Assembly: GCF_032062135.1 (NCBI RefSeq) | Contig: NC_092859.1 | Location: forward strand, 67,213,706-67,277,705 | Length of the DNA stretch: 64,000 bases | Direction: 5' to 3' | Source: Pyxicephalus adspersus | Lineage: Eukaryota > Chordata > Amphibia > Anura > Pyxicephalidae | Part shown: positions 1-12,800 of the stretch, in pieces | Layout: each line of letters opens with the position of its first letter | Position numbering within the stretch: position 1 is the stretch's first letter | Notes under the pieces: model-generated | The model's input: only the letters and a program-made list of their open reading frames with translations | Told to the model about the DNA's origin: nothing | Database searches by the model: none | Program-made: the position numbers and the translations under genes

Positions 1-521
1 TCCCTTTTAATCTCCTACTGGCCAAGTCAACAAGTTTCCTTTCAAGAATTGCAGTGGTCTGGCAGCTGACATTATGTAACTGTAATACTGTTTTACTATG
101 TTAGTAGAGACATTCATTCATAAAGATTGGATTTATTACTATCAAGCAGGTAGATGCCCACTGAAAGTCTATAAGGAGGACATAAGGGCCCAGTAAGGGT
201 TTTTATTACTAAGATTGCAAAGACCTCTGTAATAAGTATTAAAAAAAAAGACTGGAAAGTCTAACAAGTCAATTACCAGAGGAAATTCTGCTCTGCATCT
301 GAAATTCTAGATGTTCTTAGAAAACCAGAGCTAAGAACTGCCTCCCTCTCATGAGTTGAAGCTTCTGAAGTGATAGTTTCTTCTCACATGACCTGTGCTT
401 TCCTCATATTGGGGTGTCTGTTGTCATACAGAATTCCACTGTACTGAGTGTGTATCATCACTGTAAATGGTTTTAACTGTGTTTAGACCAATATTATATT
501 GTAATTATTCTTTCTTCCTAG
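1..521 (+). other. TCERG1: TCERG1 intron, 3' part
   Basis: This stretch ends in a pyrimidine-rich tract and an AG at 520-521, directly before the exon that completes WW1. I see no exon, RNA gene or recognisable repeat in it. The upstream exons of TCERG1, which encode roughly the first 140 residues in the human protein, lie outside the window. Confidence 0.75.
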
Positions 522-846
522 GCATATTTTTACAATGCCCGAACCCGTGAATCTTCATGGACTAAACCTGATGGCGTAAAGGTTATCCAGCAATCAGAGC
601 TGACTCCAATATTGGCAGCACAAGCTCAGGCCCAAGCTGCCCAGGCCGTTCAGGCACAAGCTCAGGTTGCCCAGGTTCAGGCACAAGCTCAAGTGCAATC
701 CCAGTCTGCTCATGCACAGAATGCTACATCTGCCTCTCCAACAACCAGTAGCTCTTCATTAATGGTATCCACGTCTGCATCTTCAGCCAGTCAGTCGTCC
801 ACAACTAATACTTCCACATCGAACTCTATCTCACAAGTTGTACCTA
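522..846 (+). CDS. TCERG1: TCERG1 exon: end of WW1 and Gln-Ala repeat
   Basis: The frame opens [18 protein letters not shown], the second half of WW1 with its second Trp. It runs through [12 protein letters not shown] into an imperfect Gln-Ala repeat (612-710) and a Ser/Thr-rich segment. The acceptor is AG at 520-521 and the donor is gtaagt at 847. The exon is 325 nt and ends one base into a codon, which the next exon completes as Ser. The Gln-Ala tract is the counterpart of the hexanucleotide repeat whose length varies in human TCERG1; here it is interrupted by Val and Ser. Confidence 0.95.
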
Positions 847-3800
847 GTAAGTAATATTTATATGAAAAAACAGCTGGTCAAAACCCTTCATCACTTTCTA
901 AGTTGAAGATCTGTATACATACAGTGCAACCATTCAACCTTAATTCCAAATATGAATGGTTTGTACCCCCCGGATATGCACGTTAGCAGAGTCTTTTAGT
1001 GTGTATTCATCAACATTTATTCACCATGGACCATTCTATCAGACCAGTAACTTGCAGCCAAACAGACAAAAAGTGAGTAAAAAAGAAATGATTCTTCCTA
1101 TTTTTAATGAACAACATTTTTATAATGCGACATTTTATTCAAATTGTCAATCAAAAACTATTCAGTTGAAGTATCGCCTCCTATTTAGCCTCATTTTTCT
1201 GACCATGGACTTATATTGTGGATGCAGAGTTCCAGATATATAGCTGTAGCAGACACTTACCAGTACCACATTAAAGTGGTGAACTGGTGAACAATACCTG
1301 ATGGTCATAAAGTGGTGATCAGATTGACTGCTACTTGATAAATTGCTATTTTGCTAAAAAGTGGCATCCCTACTAACTGACTGACACTTTCCTAAATGAA
1401 AGCAAACCGAAAAATGGTGTTGTTATAGTGACACCATTTTTAGGTTGATCCTTTGAGTTGCGCCTTAAAAAATCTCTTCTACAGTAATGGCTAGGAATGT
1501 ATAGTTGTGACACCATTGTATGAGAACCTAATACCTTTGTTATGTTATTTTTGATATTCCATGTTAACTGTCTTGCTTGTTCCTAAAGGTTCATCTGCTC
1601 CTGAGCACTCTCAGGCTATGTCTGTGACAACCTCATCCTCGGTCAGTGTGGCTGCATCTCTGCCCACAGTCTCATCAGTGCAAGCTTTGCCTCAGCCTCT
1701 ATCCCAGACATTGCCACCAACGGTTCCTCATGCCTTGCCACAACCTACAGCAGCAATCCCAGCTTTCCCTCCAGTTATGGTACCCCCATTTCGAGTTCCC
1801 CTTCCTGGAATGCCCATACCACTGCCAGGTAACGTATCAGTCTTTTGTTATAGATAAAATAACCTTGACACAAATAGAGCTTCTTTAACTTAACAGGAAA
1901 TCCGTGCATAAAGATAAAGTTGTCTGGTTCTGGAGAACTGTACTGTTTTTTTTTTTATTTTTTTTTTCTGCTTTCTGATTGCTTTTTATTTTTTTTATAG
2001 TCCATTTCTGAGCAATAATTATCCCCTTGCTGCTAGGCCTGTTAACGCTTCCTGTAAGGTTTTTTTCCACTTACTGTGTGAAGTAGGATACTTTGCAATA
2101 GGAAGTGTCCACGTCACATAGGCAGTGATGTGAACACATTAAGAAGGACCTTCTTTTCCTGTAAACAAAAGAGAAAAGACTGAGGGTTCACATGAGTGTT
2201 AAGCATTTTCACGTCGTCCCAGCATGGCCATTCAAGATGCCTGAAGGTCATCTCTGGGAGATATAAATTGAAGAAGTTGGCGCCGCTCAATTATGGAACG
2301 AGGATAGATGAGGTGCATGGGTTTAGTTCGGTTTTAAAATCTCAGCTTAGTAAACAGCCACACTTTTTATGTAATACCGCTAAGTGACTGGAGTTGGCAG
2401 TGTCTCATGTGTCTCTGTTCAGTAATGTAACCTTAAAACTGATTATTCACCATATTAGTAATCTCAATAAAACATTTTTATAGCACTGCCATGCTGTAGT
2501 GTAACATAATTAGCAACATATAAACAAAGCTTATCTAATAACCTCTGTCACAGTGTTAAAATTTCCCAATTCATATACATATTTAATAAATAGAAGTGTC
2601 CCGTAAGAAGCATAAAGGCAACTGTCATTTCTACTTTATCTAAGTTCCAGGTTTTTCAGTGAATATTGATGCAATATATTATAGATTTTTTTTTAATAAG
2701 ACATTCTTCCCTCTTTCCCACTTTTTTTTCTAAGTGACAGAGTTTCTTGGATGTTATAACATAAAGGGGCAGCAAGAAAGCAACACCATGTTCAGGCATC
2801 CAGAGATGCCTTCGTTGTCATGTCACCAATAATTCTTTACTGGCCGTAAGTTCAGACCAGCAGTCCTTGCAAGTGGTTTTAGGCAACTTAACTACATTTT
2901 GCTGTCCCCTAAAAATAGTTAACATTGGCAAGAAATGAGATGGTCCAGTCTTCTATCTTGTTTCTGACTTTTCCTTGCAGGAGCGTTGCAACACAGTTTT
3001 AAATACTCTGTGCAGCTTCCAACTTAAAAATGACTTCATTATAGAAGTTGAGGAAAAAAAGTATTGCGCTACTTCCTACTGCAAAGTATTGCCAGCACAA
3101 GCAGCTGCAAGTAACTTTGGTTTCTAGTGTTTACTGCTTCTGTTCACCTAGTGTTGGCTAGTAGGCACTTGGGAGTGGTAAATGCGATCATTTTTGTAAC
3201 CACTAGGCTTGTAATAAATCAGAACTCAAGACAAACGGCTGAATGTGTTTTGTAAGTTTATATATCACTTCATAGCTCAGCAGGCAGTTGACAACCTGGT
3301 TAGGCCTTACAGATTCTGTAATCATTTTACCACTTCTTGTGCATTGAATTAAAGCTTAACCCTGGGATCTGAAGAAAACGATCATTGCGCTGTAAATGTA
3401 ACTGCTCATTGTCTATTGAGAAGGCTGGGGGCAGAAATGACATGGAAAGCTTCAAAATCTCAGCCATAAAGTAGGAGTGCCATATCTACGTATGGCTAAA
3501 GTGCGGTACTGACAAAAATTTAAAAATCTTTTTTGAAAAATGAATCGGATGAGCACCTTTTTTTCCAAACGTATTCATCAAGCTAAATGTATACTTTGCC
3601 ATTGCTTACAGCAGCTATGATGTGAAAAAGGTAAATGTGACCACTACATCGCCTTTGCATGCATACGGTGTGCAGCGCCTGCATTCACTTGAATGCTGCT
3701 TGCACAGATGCATACTGGCACATGCTCACCGAATGCTTGCAGTTGGATAGTGTTCTTCATGCTTAGTTTTTGTCAGACAGTCAATCTTAAAAGTCTATCT

Positions 3801-6800
3801 AAACCCAAGAAGAAGTATTACTGTATTTAATGCAGCTTACGTCTTTAGATAAAGATTCTGGATTTACCTTTGCCTACTTAAGCTACATACACACTTCCAA
3901 TTATTATCGTTGGAAAACGAACGACGAACGTTCATGCACGATATATACGAACGATCGTATAGCACCGATCCTGCACGTAGAGTTAACGACACGATCGTTC
4001 GTAGATATTGTACACACAATAGATACGATCGTTTGAGCGATAGAGGAACTATGTGCACGACAGGAAAGTGAACGGACGTTCGTTCATCACGCATGCTCTG
4101 AACATGGACGATCAACGAACGACCGTACACACGAACGATGTTCAACGATCGTCATCCGATCCGTCGGTCCGGTCGTTGGTTTCCAGCGACTTTCCTCGTT
4201 CGTCGGCGTCGTTGGTTACTTTTTTACGAACGATTTTTTGCCCAATCGATCGCTCGTCGTTCGATTGGAACGATAAAAATTGGAAGTGTGTACGCACCTT
4301 TAGGCTGCTCTGAGTTGACACATTTTAAGTGGTCTTCTTTAATGAGAGGTTATCTGATACCCTTTAAACATTCCTTATTCAATGGATGTCCTGCAGATTT
4401 AGTTTGTCTCATAATTGTTTTTCTTTCCTGCAGGTTAGTGATGTACACACAAACAATGAAATAATATTGATGGTCTCAAGTTGCATCAGAATTTTTCATG
4501 AATATTTAGGAATACTGTTGACAATAACAAGTGTATCCCTATAGTTTGTGAAGTGTCTTACATCTTTTTTTTCCAACTTTTGTTCATTTAACAACAGACA
4601 TTATGATGTGTAATGTTTTATTTGTTTAAGAACATATAAGTATAAGCTTTAATGTAAAGTTTATAAACATTAGCAAACATATATTCAGGTAATAAAGCAA
4701 TGCTCTAATGTTGCATAACATTTTATTTAACGTAGCAAATTACCCTTAGGTTGCAGGCAATGTTTTTGCTATTTGATGTATCCGTGCATAGATTCCTAGT
4801 GTTCAGCCCCAGTGATGGCAGACACAGTGCTAGCTGCTGCGTTCAAACATGTTTGCATATCCATTTTACAGGTGTAGCAATGATGCAAATAGTCAGCTGC
4901 CCGTATGTAAAGACAGTGGCTACCACCAAAACCGGTAATTTTTTAAAACTGTTTTCAGTTTGTTTGTTTGATAGTTGGCATGGTGAATGCTGTTGTATTT
5001 TTTTTCTTTTATCCCCATATTTTCAAGTGCCATGTTTGCAACCTACCCCTCCCTGCAGCAATTTAGCACTGTAGTTACCTATATGATGTAGCAGGTAATT
5101 AGATGTGCATTGGTATGTTAGGTTTTACCCCACTGAAGCAAGTCTTTAACACATACTCTTCTTATCCCAACACTGCTTGATTTTTTTTATTGCCTTATTC
5201 ATTCCTGCATGCATGTGTGCTTTGTTGGTGTAGACAATGTCTCGATATTTGACATTACTGCAGTATCTAGACATTGTTCAATGTGCCTTCTAGATGTCCT
5301 AATAATTTACTGTGCCTTGTAGTGCATTCCCTTACAGTTGTTGTGTACTAATATCTGTTTGTATTGTATAAAAGATGTATCACCGTTCCCTATGCCTTTT
5401 TATCTATGGCGCATCAGTCACCATTACATTGGGATCCCTGTAGCTTTTTATTTTTCTTTTATATCATTAAAAAGCTATAATGCTGTGCTTTCTGTGTCAT
5501 ACTTTACTTTATAATGTTCGTAATGGTTGTCTACAAAAAGAGAATTATTTGCTTTGCTTTGTTACAGTAAATCCAGCTATAGTAATACCATCTTCTGCAC
5601 CTTGGTGACATTTAATGTGGGGGTAGTATTGATACTCCAGATGAACGTAAATAAATCTGATAATATAAAATTAATTGAACTCAACAAATGTAGTTAATAG
5701 ACTTTCTAAAGGTGCACTATTGTGCATAAGTCCGGTATTTGGTTGTCTAATATTTGGGATAAGATGGGTTCTTTGTTCTATATGGTACATTATATTGGTT
5801 TTGAATTTTGCTACATCTAGACCTTGGTTTGCTATCTCCCAAGTCCATTAAATTTGACCATTTAATCCAAGTTATGCCTTTTACACACCAATTGGTAAGT
5901 GATTGGTTGTTTCTAGAGCTCTTATAGTACAATGAGACTTTTCAGACTGAATTTCCACAGACTGCTGCTAATCTCTTTGACATTTTATCACAATTCCCAC
6001 AAGTGTTAACATTCAGGGCACTAGAATATATAGTCCTTGGGCATGGCCTATGGCCACTGATGTGGTTTATAAATGAATATATGTCCTTTTTGAGTGTTTA
6101 ATGTGTTTTAGTGCAGTGTGAAAATTGTACTTCTAGTTTTGGTCCAAAAATGCCACCAAACATCCATGACATTTCATTTTATTTATTTATTTATTTTTAA
6201 TCCCAAAATGTTCCAATCAAACAGTCACTCTTTTGCTGTTTTTTATCTACTCGGCTGCTAGTCAGGATTAGTCGCCAATTCCTTAGAAGTCTGTGGGGAT
6301 CCAACAACTTTTCAACTGTGTAGCAGCGTGCAGGAAGTAGTGAAGTAGGATCTTGTATGACTGGCACAGTTTAGTACTTTTCACACTGGGCTCAGATTTA
6401 CAGCTTTTGCTTAAATGAGCACTCAGTTGTCAAACACCTGATCTTAACCAACTTTCTACAAAATATATTGTTTTAGGTCTGCCTATCTACTTATAAGCAC
6501 TTCTACGACTATAGGCACTTCTGCCTTATAGCGTTTGAATTCTAGCCTGGACACTAGCTGCATGGATGGAGTATGTGTAAAGATGTGCTCCCCATGGCTG
6601 TGAGTGGGTATCCTCTGAACACATATGAGTGTTTTGAATCCTATAAAAGAAAAACACTATACAAATGCTGGTCTCTGCATGTATGAAACAAGTTCTTGTC
6701 CACAGTAAGCAGGCATTTACAGTGCTTAAAGATTTTTCTTTAACTCCAATATTAATTATTTGAAAATGTCTTTAGGTGTCCTGCCTGGAATTGCTCCTCC

Positions 6801-9800
6801 AATTGTCCCTATGATACACCCTCAAGTAGCCCTTGCTGCTTCTCCTGCCACACTAGCAGGAGCGACAATGATGTCTGAATGGTCTGAATATAAAACTGCT
6901 GATGGCAAAACATACTATTACAATAATCGCACTTTGGAGTCCACATGGGACAAGCCTCAGGAACTTAAAGAAAAAGGTATGCAGCCCTTCTGTTGTTGTC
7001 TAGCATTGATCAACATTGTGTCCTTTTTTTTGTTTTTTTTTTACTTCTTCTAAACTTTTTTACTTTATAAACAGTCACTGGTAATAAAGAGAGAATTTTT
7101 TATTTTGCTGTGCCTGGCTACATTCATTTGCATTTTGGTCCTTTTCACTATTTTTCTTTAGTACAAATTTTGATGGTAACAGTAAAGGCATACATGTTAA
7201 TAGCCCCAATGAAGATCTCTGAGCTGTATAATCTATCAATGTTTAGAGGGCATGTATAGTGCACAGACTTTTCACCAACATTGAATTGGCCTATAATACT
7301 TACCAAGTTTATGGCATTCTCTACAAAGGGTCAGTAACCTTTTCCTTGAAAGTTATGGTCACTGTTTTACAAATTTCCAATTAGATAAAGAAGCTGAGAA
7401 GGTAAAGGAGCCGGTAAAGACTGAGACAGTTGTTGAGGAACCCCAGCCAATGGAGGCCGAGGAAGAGGTGCTGAAGGAAGAACCTCCCAAGGAGATTAAG
7501 GAGGTAAAAGCCTGCAACCAACCTCTTGGTATTATCCTTTTCGATTACTTTATTGTGGGGAGTGGGGCATGTTGTCTAGTTTTGTGTGTCACCTTCTGCT
7601 ACAAATATTTGAGTGCATAAACTACTACGTAATTGTTTATTATTGTTATAATATGCAGTATATATACACTCGCTGGCCACTTTATTAGGTACAGCCTCCT
7701 AGTACTGGATTAGACGGTCTTATGCCTTTAATTAGCATAGGATAGATTTAACAAGATGCTGAAAACATACCTCAGAGATTTTGGTCCATATTGACATATA
7801 GCATCATGCTGTTGCTGCAAATTTGTCAGATCCACACACATGTAACTATGATGGGAATCTCCCATTCCAGAACATTTCAATGGTTCCATTGGAGTGCAGT
7901 ATTCTCGCTGCTATGTTCAAGAAACCAGTTTGGGGTGTGTTGAGCTTTGTGATATGTACATTCTCTTGCTGCAAGTAGCCATCAGAAGATTAGATATTTG
8001 TGTTGATAAGCTGTTGAACAGGTGTATCCTATAAAACGAACAGTGAATGTAGATTCCTAATTGCTTATCTTGTCTTCCTGAAAACTTTAACCATATTAGG
8101 TTTTAATCATAAAGGATATACTGTAACCATTATAGGCCAATGGGAAATCAGTTGTGTTGCAGGAATGATAACCACAATGATTAGTTGCTTTGCATGATAG
8201 TTAATCCTTGTTTGTGTTGGAAGCCCTGTTACAATGTGTGCATTGGTTTGAGCAGACATTTTCTTGGTTCCTATGTTAAATTAGACTATGTTCAAACTTG
8301 TGGTTAGATTGTTTACTGCTTCCTTGTGCCAGGAACCACTGCCTCTCTCCCTATGTTAGCTCTATAAGGAATGAATTTAAGCTAAGTTTAGCCTGATATT
8401 TGAGGTTAATCAACAACATTGTTGAACCAAGCACTCTCCCACTCTTTGACAGGGCTGAGGGATTAAGCATAATATAGCAATGTGTAAGCGATACTCAGTT
8501 CTGCTTCAGGGATAAGTCAGTTGTGACTGGTAATGTCAGGATAGGGAAAGCAGCTCTCGAGTAAGCCCAAGCCCATAGATTTATTTGACTATGAAAACCT
8601 TTCCCAAACTTTCAGATTTTCTGAGTTTACTATTTTAACAATAGCAGATGCTACCTGTAGAAACTAAACTATGCATGAATGCACACTAACTGCACTCTAT
8701 TTATTTAAAAACTGTCTTCTAAAAATATCGGTGTATATTCTCAATACCAAAACATTTATTGCATGCCTTTTTTATTTTAAGGTGCTGCATAAATGTTTTT
8801 ATTTTAGTAGCCTAAATGTTGAAAAACATAGTTACACCGTTATGAAAGAACCGTATATTTGGACACACACCATTTATATGTACCTGAATCTGAAAAAGTC
8901 TTTTTTGGCCTCCTGTAATTCTTTACACCACAGCTCTGGGAGGATGCAGTTCAGTCAATCATGGGTATTTTTCATTGACAGTGCTCACTGGCCTCGCACT
9001 AAACAAGGCTAATATGACAACAGGGATGATCCCATCACTGTGTTGCTGTTCTTCATAGTCTAATCACAGTCTGGGGGAGGAGAGGTAACAAAGCAAACAG
9101 AATTGCTGTATCCATAATTGCAATTTAAGCATCAATGTTTTTCCTTGTTGTAAAGGTTTTAGAGTACTTTCAAACAGGTAATTCCAAGTGTAATAAATTA
9201 CCAGCAGTAGAAAATTTTTATTTCTTTAAACTCCACCAGCTTTTCATATGACACAAAGTTGAAGTCCACACATGTCCAGACTATGGACAATAAACTATTT
9301 TTCTTTTCTTTCTATGTTCCATTTTTCTAGACTTTCTTACTAAGAAAATTTTAACTTTACAACAAGCCATCCCTAATCTCTCTCGGTGCTTTAATGTAAG
9401 GTTATATTTCTCAACGAACATCACAAGAACTTCAAAGCCTTATTTATATTTGTTTTCCGACTATATTTGAAAAACCCTAAGTGCAATGTCTTTCACCTCT
9501 GCCAATTTCCCACTTTATTACTTATTTACCACCGACAGATTGCACTACATTTTACTGTATACGGAAAATCAGCCACAAAAGTTGCTGCCCTTAGGGTGTA
9601 GTCCCTTATATTTTTCACACATGTATACATATTCTGAACACTTTAGGTGATTGTGAAGCTGATTCCAGCATGGCTATGGCATAGTAAGCAGTGTTCTCCC
9701 CCGCTGATTTTGGGTGGTTACTGAAAATTTGGGTCACAATACATGGGCCACTCGTGCTCTGCCTACAACTTCTTCTCACCCAACTTAAAAAAAAAATTCT

Positions 9801-12800
9801 GGCAAGAATACTGTGACTATAAACTTAAAGAAATTTATATATTACAGTTGGGCTTAGCAGTTAGTTAAGGTTAGGATTGGATTTAGAGGTTAACTGTTTA
9901 TTTTGGTGTTGGGATTTTTGCCTTAAAATTCTTTTTGATTTCCAAGTTCTCAGAGGAAGTGAAAAAAAGGAGCAAATTTAACAATATGTAGCAAGGAGGT
10001 GAACTGGAACAGCCTATTTTGGCTTTTCTCGGCCCATAATTTAAAGCCGTGGTCCCCAAACATTTCAAGTTCATATCACATTTTATGTTTGAAGGCATCC
10101 GTAGACCAAAACAGAAAGCAGTGCCCTAGGGGAAACCACTGGTCCAGAGCAATAAAAGTAGTTGGTCTTACAATATAAAGAAAGTCTAGTTGGTGGAAGC
10201 AGAATTTTACACAGTAACCCATAGTTCTTCCCAATTGTAATGCGATTTTCTTTTGTAGGAGCCAAAAGAAGAAGAAATGACGGAGGAAGAAAAAGCTGCC
10301 CAAAAAGCCCGTCCAGTAGCTACCACACCAATTCCTGGCACTCCATGGTACTTATGCCCCCAAAGCCTGTTTTCTTGCCAATATTTGCAGGGACTTTTGT
10401 GTTAGCCCTGGATTTTGCATCTTTACAGGCAAGGGCTTTCATTTTCTTACATTATTTGCTTGTGTTTGGTAAGAAGACTGATTTCTCTGCTGGATGATTA
10501 TCTCAGATATATGGGTCTGCTGTGTTTTCAGAGTTCACAGGTTTCTGGTATCCACTTTTTTTAGTGAACTATTCATACTGTATTTTATAATGTGCTTAAA
10601 TAAGGTGTAATGTATTAACATTTGTTTTACAGGCCTTTCTGCTTGCAAATGATTTAGGGTTAATTACATTTTTGCCTATTTTTTATCAAGCCTAGTGAAG
10701 TAGAGTTTTGCCTTTCTATTCAGGTTGTAAGGTGGTGACCCTAAAATTTGTTGTTGCACCCACAGCCACCTTAAACTAACCACAGGTTCATTTTTATAAA
10801 CAACATATCTATATAAAAGTAAATAGGGCTGACTTTGCTGACCTGTTCCTTTCCTAATTTGTGTAGATTAGGTATCAACAAGGTTTTTTGCAAGTATGTA
10901 TCCTGGGATCAAAAAAGCATTTGGCAGGATTTCTGTCGCTGAAGGCACAGGCATTTTCCATTCTGCAATAAAACATACTTTTGTGCCTGTTTGGAATATT
11001 TTTTGATTCAATGTACACAGCTTAATGTGCAATGCCAGGATGCCTAGAATAAATTAACTCCTTTGCACATGGCAGTTATATCATTTTGGCCCAGCCAATC
11101 AAGATGACCATAGAATTGGGAAGAGAACCAAATAAGGATGATGGATTGAGGACAGGTGAGTGTAATGCTTATTTGATTGCAGAATGAACATTGCCTGTCC
11201 CTTCATTTGAGAACCTGCGTGCTCACAATTTTTATTTTTAAGGTTTAGTTGCACTTGAAAAAGTTTGATGGCTCATGGGCCTTTTCCCTCCCTGCAGAAT
11301 CAATTTTGGCCACAATTTTATTTTGAGATTTGCACATATCTGCACCCTTTGGACCATCTGTAATTTAACTCCAGGTTTTTCCCTTGTTTTAATTATTACC
11401 ATACTTCTTCAGTACAGTTCTTTAAACAAACAAGAGACATAAGCAGGCTGTCATTGCTAACAACTATCTGAAAATGTTTGTTTAATTTTATTGTTTCGAG
11501 TGGTGTTATATTTTATCTTCTAGCATATGAAATCTGCTTCTGGGTGAACAAGGTAGCTTTGTGTTGATGTGCCTTAAGATTTTCAGAACACCCCACAAAA
11601 AGTTTCCTATAAGAAGCGATGTACAACGTATAGCTGAACTCTTTTTTTTCAATTTGGGATAAAATGAAAAAGAGTTGGAACCTTTTTCTGGTTTTACTTG
11701 TTTGTGTTTTAGTTAGGTAGATTCTGTGCAAGCTATTAAAAATCTTTCTAGTTGGAACACGGACTAACCTAACGAAGAGTTAAATCTTGCTTATTCTTCG
11801 AAAATATCTGTTTGTACTGCAGTCTGTGTTGTAGTTGGGCCTTGATGAACTTTTTGCTGTGTCTGACAGATGTCAAATGGACAGAAAGGGGGAAGATTTT
11901 CCTTCACTTACAGTGAGGGAAAGAAGTATTTGATCCCCTGCTGATTTTGTACGTTTGCCCTCTGACAATGAAATTACCAGGCTGTAATTGTAATGGTAGG
12001 TTTATTGTAGGTGTGAGAGACAGAATAACAACAAAATAACCCTCAAAAACACAGTGCTCAAAAGTCAGAGCTTGATTTGTATTGTAATTAGTGAGCTAAG
12101 TATTTGATTCCTTCGCAAAAGTTGACTTAGTACTTGGTGGCAAACCTCTTGTTGGAGGTCAGTCGTTTCTTGTAGTTGGCCACCAGGTTTGCACACATCT
12201 CAGAAGGGATTTTGTCCCACTCCTCTTTGCAGATCCTCTCCAAGTTAGTAAGGTTTCGAGGCTGATGTTTGGCAATTCGAACCTTCAGCTCCCTCCACAG
12301 ATTTTCTATGGTATTAAGGTCTGGAGACTGGCTAGGCAACTCCTTTGTTGCCTTGGCCGTGTGTTTTGGGTCATGCTGTTATACCCATCCACGACCCAAC
12401 GTGCTCACCCAAGATTTGACGGTACATGGCCCTGTCCTTTTGTCCCTTCAATCCGTGAAGCTGTCCTGTCCCCTTAGCAGAAAAACAACCCCAAAAGCAT
12501 AGTGTGTCCACCTCCATGTTTGACATTGAGGATGGTGTTCTTGGGGTCATAGGCAGCATTCCTTGTCCTCCAAACATGGCGAGTTGAGTTGATGCTAACA
12601 AGCTCAATTTTGGTCTCATCCGACCACAACACACACAACTTTCACCCAGTTCTCCTCTGGATCCTTTAGATGTTCATTGGCAAACTGCAGACCGGCCTGT
12701 ACATGTGCTATCTTGAGCAGGCTCTGCAAGATTTCAGGCCTTCGCGGCGCAGTGTGTTAACAATTGTTTTCTTGGTGACTATGGTCCCCAGACCGAGGGA

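Larger units (their letters stand above)
7504..10258 (+). other. TCERG1: TCERG1 intron (2.8 kb)
   Basis: It holds an internally deleted Tc1-like element (7667-8049) and a dispersed repeat (9688-9812), both listed separately. In 8050-9687 I see nothing that can be supported. Confidence 0.7.

Noticed and set aside
3864..4464. Open frames of 86-108 codons in 3864-4464
   Set aside because: They arise from the palindromic CpG-rich MITE. Both strands give similar low-information translations.
10348..10497. Extension of the TCERG1 linker exon to 10497
   Set aside because: The donor at 10348 joins in phase to the WW3 exon and gives the conserved TPWCVVW. The extension resembles no TCERG1 sequence.
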